A DNA stretch of 45,430 nucleotides, taken from an uncultured Maritimibacter sp. (lineage in GTDB: Bacteria; Pseudomonadota; Alphaproteobacteria; Rhodobacterales; Rhodobacteraceae). Where the stretch lies: contig CAJXYS010000026.1 in the NCBI GenBank assembly GCA_913063035.1, forward strand, positions 1 through 45,430, written 5' to 3'. The notes below the pieces were generated by a model that was given only the letters and a program-made list of their open reading frames with translations, was not told the DNA's origin and did not search any database. Made by a program: the position numbers and the translations under genes. How positions within the stretch are numbered: the stretch's first letter is position 1; each line of letters starts with the position of its first letter. Of the stretch, positions 32,743 through 41,073 are shown in pieces.

Positions 32743-33699
32743 ATGATACGCAGCTACAGGATCAGCGACGACGGCCTCGCGGAGGCCGGCGCGCCGGACG
32801 CCCCGGACGCGGTTTGGCTCGACCTGGTGGAGCCCACCGACGAAGAGCGCGGATCGCTCGCCGCACATCTTGGCCTGGCGCTGCCGAGCCGGGCCGACCA
32901 GGAAGAGATCGAGCAGTCCTCGCGGCTTTACCTCGATCACGGGGTGCCGGTGATGACGGCCCTGCTGCCGGCCCGCGTCGATACGGACGAGGCGCATATC
33001 GGGCCGGTTACCTTCATCCTGACCGAAGACCGGCTGGTGACGCTGCGCCATCATCACCCGCGCCCCTTCACCCAGTTTCCCGCGCGCGCCGCGCGCGCCT
33101 CGCTCGGCTGCAGTTCGGCGTTGACGGTTCTGTTGGGGCTGCTCGAGGACATCATCGACCGGCTGGCCGACATCACCGAGAATGTCGGACGCGAGATCGA
33201 CGGGCTCTCGCGCGAGATTTTCCGCCCGTCGGGCGAGGCGCGCCCCGACCACCAGAAGACGCTTCGACAGATCGGCCAGTCCGACGCGCTGGTGATGCAT
33301 CTGCGCGAGAGCCTCCTGACGCTGGAGCGGCTGTTGATCTTCCTGATCCCGGTGCTGGAGCAGCGCGAGGGCGGCAAGCCGGCGCGCGGCATGGTCCGCA
33401 GCTTTCAGCGCGACCTGCGCACCATCGCGGAACAGGCCGGGTTCCTGCAGCAGAAGACGGCGCTGCTGCTCGACGCGACGCTGGGCATGATCGACATCGA
33501 GCAGAACAAGATCATCAAGATCTTTTCCATCGCGGCGGTGGTCTTCCTGCCGCCGACGCTGATCGCCTCGATCTACGGGATGAACTTCGCGGCGATGCCG
33601 GAACTGGACTGGGCCGCCGGCTACCCGGCGGCGCTGACGGCCATGGCGGTCTCGGCGGTGATCCCGCTCATCTATTTCAAGCGAAAGGGCTGGTTCTGA
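32743..33699 (+). CDS. CorA-type Mg2+ transporter inside the phn operon
   Basis: Divalent-cation transporter of 318 residues. The CorA signature GMN is at residues 279-281 in ASIYGMNFAAMPELDW, with two C-terminal membrane segments (IFSIAAVVFLPPTLIASIYGMNF and YPAALTAMAVSAVIPLIYF) and the long cytosolic alpha/beta domain before. It lies between phnK and phnL, with its own AAGGAGG ribosome binding site and gaps of 30 and 15 bp, unlike the overlapping joints of its neighbours. It probably supplies Mg2+ to the ATP-dependent steps or was inserted by chance; it is not a known C-P lyase component. Confidence 0.9.
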   Translation: MIRSYRISDDGLAEAGAPDAPDAVWLDLVEPTDEERGSLAAHLGLALPSRADQEEIEQSSRLYLDHGVPVMTALLPARVDTDEAHIGPVTFILTEDRLVTLRHHHPRPFTQFPARAARASLGCSSALTVLLGLLEDIIDRLADITENVGREIDGLSREIFRPSGEARPDHQKTLRQIGQSDALVMHLRESLLTLERLLIFLIPVLEQREGGKPARGMVRSFQRDLRTIAEQAGFLQQKTALLLDATLGMIDIEQNKIIKIFSIAAVVFLPPTLIASIYGMNFAAMPELDWAAGYPAALTAMAVSAVIPLIYFKRKGWF

Positions 33700-33714
33700 C
33701 CGGCAGGGGGCAAC

Positions 33715-34395
33715 ATGATCCGCATCGAGAACGTCTCTAAATCCTTCACGCTGCACAACCAGGGCGGCGCCGTGATCCCGGTCATGGCGGGCGCGACACT
33801 CGCCGTGGCCGCCGGCGAATGCGTGGCGCTGACGGGCGTGTCGGGCGCGGGAAAGTCCACGCTGATGCGGATGATCTACGGCAATTACCTCGCGGCCGGG
33901 GGGCGGATCCTGATCGGGGACGTCGACGTGGTCGCGGCGGAGCCGCGCGAGATCATCGAGCTGCGCCGCACGACGCTCGGCTATGTCAGCCAGTTCCTGC
34001 GGGTGGTGCCGCGGGTGCCGGCGCTGGACGTGGTGGCCGAGCCGCTGCTGCGGGTGGGCACGCCGGCCGACGAGGCGCGCGACCGGGCAGCGGCGCTGCT
34101 GACGCGGCTCAGGATCCCCGAGACCCTCTGGCAGCTCTCGCCGCTCACCTTCTCGGGTGGCGAGCAGCAACGCGTCAACATCGCCCGCGGGTTCGCCCAT
34201 GCCTACCCGGCCCTGCTGCTCGACGAGCCCACGGCCAGCCTCGACGGTGCCAACCGCGAGACCGTCCTCGACCTGATCGACGAGGCGAAGGCCCGCGGCG
34301 CCGCCATCATCGGCATCTTTCACGATGCGGCGGCGCGGGACCGCGTCTGCGACCGGGTGATCGACGTCTCGCGCTTCGCGGTGGCGGCGGCATGA
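33715..34395 (+). CDS. phnL: C-P lyase ABC-type ATPase PhnL
   Basis: ABC-type ATPase of 226 residues (same as E. coli). Walker [10 protein letters not shown] (41-49, Lys47), signature [32 protein letters not shown]. The [41 protein letters not shown] start and YGNYLAAGG region are those of PhnL. It works with PhnGHI and PhnK in formation of the ribose phosphonate. It is joined to phnN by an ATGA overlap. Confidence 0.95.
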   Translation: MIRIENVSKSFTLHNQGGAVIPVMAGATLAVAAGECVALTGVSGAGKSTLMRMIYGNYLAAGGRILIGDVDVVAAEPREIIELRRTTLGYVSQFLRVVPRVPALDVVAEPLLRVGTPADEARDRAAALLTRLRIPETLWQLSPLTFSGGEQQRVNIARGFAHAYPALLLDEPTASLDGANRETVLDLIDEAKARGAAIIGIFHDAAARDRVCDRVIDVSRFAVAAA

Positions 34396-34937
34396 GCGGC
34401 GGACGCCTCTTCGCGGTGGTGGGGCCGTCCGGCGCCGGCAAGGACACGCTGATCGACGGGGCGCGGGCAGCCCGCCCGGACATCCATTTTCCGCGCCGCG
34501 TCATCACCCGGCCCGAAACCGCGGGCGGCGAGCCCTTCGAGGGCGTGAGCGAAGCCGAATTCGCCCGGCGCAAGGCCGCCGGCACCTTTGCCATCGACTG
34601 GCAGGCGCACGGGCTGTGCTATGGCATCCCGGCCAGCATCGACGCGGCGCTGGCCGCGGGGCGCGACGTGGTCTTCAACGGCTCGCGCGCGGCGCTGCCG
34701 GCGGCGCGGCGCCGCTATCCCGGACTGTCGGTGGTGCTGGTCACCGCGCCCGCCGGCGTGCTGGCGCGCCGCCTGGCCGCACGGGGGCGCGAAGCCGAGG
34801 ACGAGATCGCCGCCCGCCTGGCCCGCGCGGACTACGCCGTGCCCGACGGCGCCCAGGTCGTCGAGAACGGTGGCACGGTCGCGGCCGGCGTGGCGGCCTT
34901 TCTCGCCTGCCTCAATGCGCCAGCGGCGCCCGCCTGA
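34392..34937 (+). CDS. phnN: Ribose 1,5-bisphosphokinase PhnN
   Basis: Kinase of 181 residues that phosphorylates ribose 1,5-bisphosphate to PRPP, the last step of ribose recovery from the C-P lyase pathway. The P-loop is GPSGAGKDT (11-19, Lys17) and the fold is guanylate-kinase-like: [22 protein letters not shown] and [11 protein letters not shown]. The C-terminal end overlaps the convergent DUF1045 gene by 26 bp. Confidence 0.94.
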   Translation: MSGGRLFAVVGPSGAGKDTLIDGARAARPDIHFPRRVITRPETAGGEPFEGVSEAEFARRKAAGTFAIDWQAHGLCYGIPASIDAALAAGRDVVFNGSRAALPAARRRYPGLSVVLVTAPAGVLARRLAARGREAEDEIAARLARADYAVPDGAQVVENGGTVAAGVAAFLACLNAPAAPA

Positions 34938-35604
34938 CGAGATGGAAACGGCCCGCCTCATCCTCGCCGAACAGGCAGAGATCGCGCACCGGCAGCGCCG
35001 TGCCGAGCGCCGGGGCGAAATGCGCGCGCAGGCGTTCCTTGACGGTCTCGCGCTCGTCGGGACCCAACCGGCCGGTAAGCGTGATGTGAAAGCGGAACTC
35101 GCCCATGACATAGGGGTAACCCCAGCGGCGCAGAAGCGACTCCTGCCGGTCGCTCAGACCGGCGGCGCGGCGGCGGTCCAGTTCCTCCGCAGAGGGCGGC
35201 GCGCGGAAGGCATCCAGCGACTCGACCGTGTTGGCGGCCAGCGCCGTCAGCGCCGGGCAGCAGGAGGCGGGCATCACCGCGATGAAATCGCCCAGGCAGC
35301 CAAGCGCGACGCGCGGGATGTCGAAGGCGCCCTGCTCGGCCGCGAAGGCGTCGAGCGCCCGGACGAGATCGACCGGGTCGCGCCCCTCGGCCAGGCGGAA
35401 GGGCGGCTTGAGCGTGCCGTGAAGCCCGTATTTGCGCGGCGTCTCGGTCAGCCGGGCCACCGGCCGCGGCAGACCGGGCAGCGCCGGATGCGGCGCGGGC
35501 CGGCCGGTGATGGCGTCCCAGCCCAACCATGCGGCCCCCAGCCTGGCCAGGGGGTGATCCTCGGGCGGCGCGTAATAGATCGCGTATCTCTTGAAATCCG
35601 GCAT
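34912..35604 (-). CDS. DUF1045 phosphonate-cluster protein, 2H-phosphoesterase-like
   Basis: Protein of 230 residues in the family found only with phosphonate operons. It has two HxT motifs, His62-Gly-Thr64 in KYGLHGTLKPPFRLA and His173-Ile-Thr175 in EFRFHITLTGRL, the catalytic layout of 2H phosphoesterases, which open cyclic phosphates. As no phnP (cyclic ribose phosphate phosphodiesterase) is in the window, it could fill that step. This is inference. The ATG at 35604 has GAGGAACA directly before; an upstream in-frame ATG at 35628 has none. It is divergent from phnM2. Confidence 0.88.
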   Translation of the reverse strand: MPDFKRYAIYYAPPEDHPLARLGAAWLGWDAITGRPAPHPALPGLPRPVARLTETPRKYGLHGTLKPPFRLAEGRDPVDLVRALDAFAAEQGAFDIPRVALGCLGDFIAVMPASCCPALTALAANTVESLDAFRAPPSAEELDRRRAAGLSDRQESLLRRWGYPYVMGEFRFHITLTGRLGPDERETVKERLRAHFAPALGTALPVRDLCLFGEDEAGRFHLVRRAPLAH

Positions 35605-35690
35605 CGGTGTTCCTCCCCGGTTAGCCATGCCATAGGACTGTTACAGCCCCGCGACAAGACTGCGGGCCAAGGAACTGACAAGGCGGGAAA

Positions 35691-36833
35691 ATGACGGAAA
35701 CGGTACTGGCGAATGCGCGGCTTGTCCTGCCCGGCGAGGTCGTGACCGGCAGCCTGAGGATCGCGGGCGGCGACATCGCCGCGATCGACACGGGAATGGC
35801 CGTGCCGGCCGGTGCGCTGGACTGCGAGGGCGACTACCTGGCGCCCGGCCTGATCGAGCTGCACACCGACAATCTCGAGCGCCACATGCAGCCCCGGCCG
35901 GGCGTGAAATGGCCGCAGAAAGCCGCGGTGATCGCCCATGACGCGGAACTCGCAAGCGTCGGGATAACCACGGTTTTCGATGCGCTCCGCGTCGGCTCGA
36001 TCCTGTCGAACGACCGGTCGCGCCATGGCAAGTATGCCCGCGACCTGACCCGCCACATCCTGGACCTGCGCAGCGCCGGCCGGCTCCGGATCAGCCATTT
36101 CCTGCATCTGCGCGCCGAGATCTGCTCGGAGACGCTGCTGGAGGAGCTGGAGGAATTCGTCCCCGAGGATCGGATCGGGATCCTCAGCCTGATGGATCAC
36201 ACGCCGGGCCAGCGACAATTCAGGGACCTGTCGAAATTCGCCGAGTATCTCACTGGAAAATATGGCATGTCCCGCGAGGATATCGATGCGCATTTCGAAG
36301 GACTCTATGCCCTGAAGACGCGCTACGGCGCGCGCCACGAGACCGGCGCGGTGGATCACGCGCGCCGGCTCGGCGCGGTGCTCGCGAGCCATGACGACAC
36401 CCGGTCCGAGGACGTCGAGACCTCGGCGGCGCATGGCTGCCGCCTGGCCGAGTTTCCGACCACCGAGGAAGCCGCCGAGGCCTGCCGCGCGGCGGGCATC
36501 GCAGTGATGATGGGGGCGCCGAACCTGCTGCGCGGCGGATCGCATTCGGGAAATGTCGGGGCCGGCGTCCTGGCCGAGCAGGGCTTGCTCGATATCCTGT
36601 CGTCGGATTACGCGCCTTCGGCGCTCTTGATGGGAGCGGTGCGGCTCGGGCTCGAGACGCAGGACATGGCGGCGGGTCTGCGCACGGTGACCGCCGCGCC
36701 GGCCGCGGTGGCGGGGCTGTCCGACCGGGGCCGTATCGCGCCCGGGCTCCGGGCCGACCTCGTCCGCTTCTCGCTGGCCGAGGGCCTGCCGATCACCCGC
36801 GCCGCCTGGAGCCGCGGCCACCGGGTGGCGTGA
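35691..36833 (+). CDS. phnM: RPnTP diphosphatase PhnM (canonical copy)
   Basis: Amidohydrolase-fold enzyme of 380 residues (E. coli 378) that cleaves pyrophosphate from alpha-D-ribose 1-alkylphosphonate 5-triphosphate, making the PhnJ substrate. Metal ligands His58/Asp60 are in APGLIELHTDNLERHMQPRPGVKWP. Others: SLMDHTPGQRQFRDLSKF, ASHDDTRSEDVETSAAHGCRLAEFPTT, MGAPNLLRGGSHSGNV and LSSDYAPSALL, all typical. It is divergent from the DUF1045 gene across 86 bp, where CTGTTAC at 35638-35644 loosely resembles a Pho half-site. Confidence 0.95.
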   Translation: MTETVLANARLVLPGEVVTGSLRIAGGDIAAIDTGMAVPAGALDCEGDYLAPGLIELHTDNLERHMQPRPGVKWPQKAAVIAHDAELASVGITTVFDALRVGSILSNDRSRHGKYARDLTRHILDLRSAGRLRISHFLHLRAEICSETLLEELEEFVPEDRIGILSLMDHTPGQRQFRDLSKFAEYLTGKYGMSREDIDAHFEGLYALKTRYGARHETGAVDHARRLGAVLASHDDTRSEDVETSAAHGCRLAEFPTTEEAAEACRAAGIAVMMGAPNLLRGGSHSGNVGAGVLAEQGLLDILSSDYAPSALLMGAVRLGLETQDMAAGLRTVTAAPAAVAGLSDRGRIAPGLRADLVRFSLAEGLPITRAAWSRGHRVA

Positions 36834-36859
36834 CCCCGCCCGGCGGGCCGGACGGGGTC
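36832..36859. terminator. Hairpin between convergent phnM and gcdH
   Basis: GACCCCG at 36832-36838 pairs with CGGGGTC at 36853-36859; the inner CCCGG/CCGG bases can extend it. It overlaps the phnM stop and lies 10 bp before the end of the convergent gcdH gene. No T-tract; likely a shared end. Confidence 0.5.
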
Positions 36860-36869
36860 CTGTCGCGCC

Positions 36870-38090
36870 CTAGAAGAAGGCCTGCAGACCGGTCTGGGCG
36901 CGCCCGAGGATCAGGGCGTGGACGTCATGGGTGCCCTCGTAGGTATTGACCGTCTCTAGGTTCACCATGTGGCGCATCACCTGGAATTCCTCGGAGATGC
37001 CGTTGCCGCCATGCATGTCGCGCGCCAGCCGCGCCACGTCGAGCGCCTTGCCGCAGTTGTTGCGCTTGACGAGGCTGATCATCTCGGGCGCCGCGCGGCC
37101 CTCGTCCAGCAGGCGTCCCACCCGCAGCGAGCCCTGAAGCCCCAGCGCGATCTCGGTCTGCATGTCGGCGAGCTTTTTCTGGAACAGCTGTGTCTGCGCC
37201 AGCGGCCGGTCGAACTGCTTGCGGTCGAGCCCGTATTGCCGTGCCGCGTGCCAGCAGAACTCGGCCGCGCCCATCACGCCCCAGGAGATGCCGTAGCGCG
37301 CCCGGTTGAGACAACCGAACGGGCCCTTCAGACCCTCGACATTGGGCAGCAGCGCGTCCTCGCCCACCTCGACGCCGTCCATGACGATCTCGCCGGTGAT
37401 CGAGGCGCGCAAGGACAGCTTGCCGCCGACCTTGGGCGCCGAGAGCCCCTTCATGCCCTTCTCCAGCACGAAGCCGCGGATCTTGCCGCCATGCGCCTCG
37501 GACTTGGCCCAGACCACGAAGACATCCGCGATCGGCGAATTGGATATCCACATCTTGGAGCCCGAAATCACGTAGCCGTCCGCGGTCTTCTTGGCGACGG
37601 TCTTCATGCCCGCGGGATCCGAGCCGGCATCGGGCTCGGTCAGGCCGAAACAGCCGATCAGCGCGCCCTTCGCCAGCCCGGGCAGGTATTTCCGGCGCTG
37701 CTCTTCCGAGCCGTAGGCGTGGATCGGGTACATCACCAGCGAGGACTGCACGCTCATCATCGAGCGATAGCCGGAATCGACCCGCTCCACCTCGCGGGCG
37801 ACGAGCCCGTAGGTGACGTAGCCCGCGCCGATGCCGCCGTATTCCTCGGGGATCGTCACGCCCAGCAGGCCCATCTCGCCCATCTCGGCGAAGATCGACG
37901 GATCGGTCTCGGCCTCGCGGTAGGCGTCGATGATGCGCGGCTGAAGCTTTTCCTGCGCGTAGGCGCGCGCCGCGTCGCGCATCATCCGCTCGTCCTCGGT
38001 CAGCTGGTCCTCGAGCCGGAAGGGATCCTCCCAGTCGAAGCGCGAGAGAGAGGGCGAGTCCTTGGCCGGGATCGGCGTTTCCATGTTCAT
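36870..38090 (-). CDS. gcdH: Glutaryl-CoA dehydrogenase
   Basis: FAD-dependent acyl-CoA dehydrogenase of 406 residues that oxidises and decarboxylates glutaryl-CoA to crotonyl-CoA in lysine and tryptophan breakdown. The N-terminal [36 protein letters not shown] is the GcdH hallmark. The catalytic Glu385 is in [15 protein letters not shown], and [12 protein letters not shown] and [30 protein letters not shown] are FAD and active-site segments. The ATG at 38090 has GGAGGAAAG just upstream; longer readings add no family sequence. It is a single gene flanked by convergent phnM and the amidotransferase pair. Confidence 0.95.
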   Translation of the reverse strand: MNMETPIPAKDSPSLSRFDWEDPFRLEDQLTEDERMMRDAARAYAQEKLQPRIIDAYREAETDPSIFAEMGEMGLLGVTIPEEYGGIGAGYVTYGLVAREVERVDSGYRSMMSVQSSLVMYPIHAYGSEEQRRKYLPGLAKGALIGCFGLTEPDAGSDPAGMKTVAKKTADGYVISGSKMWISNSPIADVFVVWAKSEAHGGKIRGFVLEKGMKGLSAPKVGGKLSLRASITGEIVMDGVEVGEDALLPNVEGLKGPFGCLNRARYGISWGVMGAAEFCWHAARQYGLDRKQFDRPLAQTQLFQKKLADMQTEIALGLQGSLRVGRLLDEGRAAPEMISLVKRNNCGKALDVARLARDMHGGNGISEEFQVMRHMVNLETVNTYEGTHDVHALILGRAQTGLQAFF

Positions 38091-38183
38091 GTCTTTCCTC
38101 CGCAGGCTGGCACGGGTGTCGCGCCGGATCGTATCAATTGCAACGAGCGGCCACAACGGGCAACCCGCATGGTTTTGTCGTGT

Positions 38184-38897
38184 TCAGCCGACATGCTCTT
38201 CGACGGCGGCTATCTGCGCGCGATGCTCGTGACCCGCCGCCGCCGCCGCGACCAGCGCCCGGAAGATCGCGCGCTGCCGGTGGGCGTAGAACAGATGCTC
38301 CGGGTGCCATTGCACGCCGAGCGCGAAGGGGTCGCTCACGCGTTCGACGGCCTGGATCATGCCGCCCGTGTCGCGGGCCGCGACGCGGATGCCCTCGCCA
38401 AGGCGGTCCACCGCCTGCGTGTGCAGCACGTTGACCCGCATGCCCTCCGGCCCGGCGATGCCCTCCAGGCGCGAGCCCGGCACGATCTCGATCGACTTGC
38501 GCGGCAGGACCGTCCAGCGCCGGTCGCTTCTGTCGTAGACGCTGTAGGCGTCCTGGTGCAGCGTGCCGCCGAGGGCCACGTTCAGCATCTGCGCGCCCCG
38601 GCATATCCCGAGGATCGGCTTGTTGAGTTCGAAGGCCCTGTGGACGAGATCGCGCTCCATCCGGTCGCGGTCGGGGTCGAGCCGCGCACTGGAGACGAGA
38701 TGCCCGCCATAGAAATCGGGTGAGATATCGTCCCCGCCGCCCACGATGATGCCGTCCGCATGATCGATATCCGTGCCGTATCCGTTGCCCCAGCGCACCG
38801 CACGCCCGCCGGCGAGCCAGATGTTGAAGGCCAGCAGGGGGAAGACGCGCCAGCCGCTGCGGCGCGACGTGGTCACACCGATCACGGGTCGGGTCAT
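38184..38897 (-). CDS. Class I glutamine amidotransferase-like hydrolase (PuuD/peptidase C26 type)
   Basis: Protein of 237 residues with the catalytic triad of gamma-glutamyl hydrolases: Cys99 in LGICRGAQMLNVALGG, and His198 and Glu200 in GVQWHPEHLF. The N-terminal VIGVTTS and GIIVGGGDDISP are family features. PuuD-type enzymes cut gamma-glutamyl amides. It overlaps the upstream amidoligase gene by 4 bp (ATGA), so the pair is translationally coupled and the substrate is probably the amide made by that partner. No polyamine genes are near, so puuD is not claimed. Confidence 0.87.
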   Translation of the reverse strand: MTRPVIGVTTSRRSGWRVFPLLAFNIWLAGGRAVRWGNGYGTDIDHADGIIVGGGDDISPDFYGGHLVSSARLDPDRDRMERDLVHRAFELNKPILGICRGAQMLNVALGGTLHQDAYSVYDRSDRRWTVLPRKSIEIVPGSRLEGIAGPEGMRVNVLHTQAVDRLGEGIRVAARDTGGMIQAVERVSDPFALGVQWHPEHLFYAHRQRAIFRALVAAAAAGHEHRAQIAAVEEHVG

Positions 38898-39931
38898 AGG
38901 CGTGCCTCTCCGCTCAGGCCGTGGCGGGAAAGTATGGCATCCGCGCGATCCTTCCAGTCCGGCCGCACGGTCAGCAGCGCGCCGCGATGGGCGGCCCAGG
39001 CCTCGGCCAGCTCGGCCATCGCGGCGCGGTCCGCGGCCACGCGCTCGACCAGCACCCAGCGGTTCCATTCGTCCGCCAGCCTGTAGTCGGCTTCGTCGAT
39101 CCGGCAGTCCGGCAGGCGGTAGTGAAAGGTCGGCCGCCCCCCGGTGGCGGTATCCCGCGGGAAAAGCCGGTCGAAGCGGGCGCGGTCGAGATGCGCGAAG
39201 AGCGGCAGCATGTCGAGCCCGCGGTTGCGGGTATTGCCGTGCCGGGCGTAGAGCCCGAACAGCGCATCGACATCCATCTCGGGCCAGCCGGCGGCCAGGT
39301 CGTCGACGAAGCCCCGCGGATAGGGGTCGGTGAAGGGCAGCACCCGCCGGCTGAGATTGATCGGGTTCACCGCGCGCAGCCAGTCTTCGATCAGCGCATA
39401 GGCGGTGACGATATGCACGGTGGCCGTGCCCGAGAGCGCGGGCACCTCCGGGTTGAAATGCACCCCGAAGCCAAGGAACAGGCCGTCGCGGCTGCCCGTC
39501 GCGCCGCGCGCGCGCAACCGCGCGCGCAGCTTTTCCAGCGTGGGCAGCGCCGCGGGAGGCAGGGGCGGGGTGACGATCTCCACCGGGATGACCGCGCTGC
39601 CGAGTTCGAGCCCGGCCTTCTTCAGCGGCGTGTCGGCATATTTGCGCAGGGCCGTGTCGAGATAGACCCGGAAGGTGCCGATCCCGGTGTCGCGGATCTC
39701 GGTCTCGAGCGCGCCGGCATCGTGGAGGCTGCCGCCGAATTCCGCGCGCACGCAGGCCGCGGCGGCGTCGCGGTCCAGCCCGCCGAACTCGATCTCGACG
39801 CCGATACGTCTCTCCGAGCCGTCCTCGGTCGTGGGGGTGGGCAGCGGGGCGAACATGGGCGGGTGCGCGGGGGGCTCCGTCTTGCGGGGCCCGGGGATCG
39901 GGCCGGAGGGATCGCCACGGGGGTAGCACAT
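38894..39931 (-). CDS. Putative amidoligase
   Basis: Protein of up to 345 residues of the Amidoligase_2 (COOH-NH2 ligase) family, related to glutamine-synthetase-like ligases that join an amine to a carboxylate using ATP. Signs: RIGVEIEFGGLDRDAAAACVRAEFGG, the start of the fold, then VEIVTPPLPPAALPTLEKLRARLRARGA, FGVHFNPEVPAL and RVLPFTDPYPRGF. No target is known. The start is uncertain: ATG 39931 gives 345 residues with a weak AGGG upstream, and ATG 39856 gives 320 residues starting just before the fold. It is coupled to the amidotransferase gene. Confidence 0.82.
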   Translation of the reverse strand: MCYPRGDPSGPIPGPRKTEPPAHPPMFAPLPTPTTEDGSERRIGVEIEFGGLDRDAAAACVRAEFGGSLHDAGALETEIRDTGIGTFRVYLDTALRKYADTPLKKAGLELGSAVIPVEIVTPPLPPAALPTLEKLRARLRARGATGSRDGLFLGFGVHFNPEVPALSGTATVHIVTAYALIEDWLRAVNPINLSRRVLPFTDPYPRGFVDDLAAGWPEMDVDALFGLYARHGNTRNRGLDMLPLFAHLDRARFDRLFPRDTATGGRPTFHYRLPDCRIDEADYRLADEWNRWVLVERVAADRAAMAELAEAWAAHRGALLTVRPDWKDRADAILSRHGLSGEARL

Positions 39932-40055
39932 CGGGATCGCCCTGTCTGCAACGCCGCCGATGCCCCGGCGCGATGCCCGGACCGGTCTTTGTCTTTGCCG
40001 CGCGGCTCCGCTAGGCTGCGGCGGACCGAAGGCGCCGCGCAACCTGGGAGATGGC

Positions 40056-40238
40056 ATGATAGAGATTTCCGGCATCGGCGGGTTCATCCTGCTTATCCTC
40101 GACCTCTGGGCGATCGTCTCCATCCTTGGGGCGTCGGCGACGACAGGGCGCAAGGTTCTGTGGATCCTGCTGGTCGTCCTGTTGCCGCTGCTGGGCTTCA
40201 TCATCTGGCTGATCGCCGGCCCGCGCGCGGGGCGCTAG
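40056..40238 (+). CDS. PLDc_N-domain small membrane protein
   Basis: Protein of 60 residues made of two membrane helices (GGFILLILDLWAIVSILGA and VLWILLVVLLPLLGFIIWLIAG). The PLDc_N pattern, as at the N-terminus of cardiolipin synthases, is seen as the W-ILLVVLLPLLGFIIWLI stretch. The start is ATG 40056 with GGGAG upstream. It is divergent from the amidoligase gene and ends 8 bp before the convergent Crp/Fnr gene. Function is unknown; many such proteins are small membrane anchors. Confidence 0.8.
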   Translation: MIEISGIGGFILLILDLWAIVSILGASATTGRKVLWILLVVLLPLLGFIIWLIAGPRAGR

Positions 40239-40245
40239 ACGCGGG

Positions 40246-40977
40246 TCAGATCAGCGGCCGCTTCTGCGGCGTTTCATCGGGCGCGACCTGGGCGATCTCG
40301 CAGAGGCGGTCGAAATCGTTGACCGCCAGCCGGCCCTCGCGCCAGGTGGCGATCTGGCGTTCGCGCAGGGTCTTGAGGGTCTTGTTCGTGTGCACCAGCG
40401 ACAGCCCCAGCGCGTCGGCCAGGTCCTGCTGGGTATAGGGCAGGGGCGCGTGCCCGTTGCGGGCCATGTCGACCGCCCGCGCCCGGCTGTAGACATGGAC
40501 GAAGGCGCGGGCCACCTTCTCGCGCGCGGTCATCTGCCCGAGCGCCGCGACGCTGTCGCCCAGGAAATGTTCCTCGATCGCGGCGAGCCATGTCAGGTCG
40601 AAGGCCCGTTGCGGCCGCTGGCGGAAAAGTGACCAGAGGCTGGCCCGGTCGAACACGCAGAGCGTCATCCGGGTGGTCGCCTCCATCGAGTGCTGCATCT
40701 TGCCCATGACGCCGGCCTGCAGCCCGGCGAAATCGCCGGGCAGCGCGAAGTTGAGCACCTGCCGACGCCCGTCGGCCAGGGTCTTGTAGCGCAGGCCCAT
40801 GCCCTCGAGCACCGTGAAGAGCTGCGGGCTGTTCGATCCCTCCATCAGCAGCGTGGTTCCGGGATTGACATTCAGCTCGCCGGTCTTGAATTTCTGCATG
40901 AAGGCGACCTCCTCCTCCGACATCGGGGTGAAGATCTCCTTCCGGCGCAGCGGGCATGCGTGGCATTTGGTGGCCAT
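40246..40977 (-). CDS. Crp/Fnr-family transcriptional regulator
   Basis: Regulator of 243 residues. A cyclic-nucleotide-binding-like beta-roll (about 25-140) is followed by a dimerisation helix and a C-terminal winged helix with YTQQDLADALGLSLVHTNKTLKTLRERQIATWREGRLAV. The N-terminus has Cys5 and Cys8 in KCHACPLRRKEIF, a CxxCP motif like part of the FNR iron-sulfur site, but I see no complete set of four. Whether it senses oxygen is uncertain. ATG 40977 has AGGAG before it. It is divergent from the pseudo-receiver gene. Confidence 0.87.
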   Translation of the reverse strand: MATKCHACPLRRKEIFTPMSEEEVAFMQKFKTGELNVNPGTTLLMEGSNSPQLFTVLEGMGLRYKTLADGRRQVLNFALPGDFAGLQAGVMGKMQHSMEATTRMTLCVFDRASLWSLFRQRPQRAFDLTWLAAIEEHFLGDSVAALGQMTAREKVARAFVHVYSRARAVDMARNGHAPLPYTQQDLADALGLSLVHTNKTLKTLRERQIATWREGRLAVNDFDRLCEIAQVAPDETPQKRPLI

Positions 40978-41005
40978 CTTCGCTCCTGGCGTCATGTCAT
41001 AGTTA

Positions 41006-41030
41006 AATGCGCCGGCAGCGGATGGGTTCC
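41006..41030 (-). promoter_or_regulatory. Weak EcfG-like promoter for the Crp/Fnr gene
   Basis: On the minus strand GGAAC (41030-41026) and CATT (41009-41006) are 16 bp apart, close to the EcfG pattern GGAAC-N16/17-CGTT, one mismatch in the -10. It lies 29-53 bp before the Crp/Fnr start. Low confidence. Confidence 0.3.
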
Positions 41031-41073
41031 ACACTGCGAACCATGACCAGACCCGATTCGGGCAGGAGAAAGT

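Noticed and set aside
40246-40977. Naming the Crp/Fnr protein FnrL
   Set aside because: Only a CxxCP pair is visible at the N-terminus; a full iron-sulfur ligand set and an anaerobic gene context are missing.
40978-41073. An FNR-type site for the Crp/Fnr regulator
   Set aside because: No TTGAT-N4-ATCAA-like palindrome is present in the gap.
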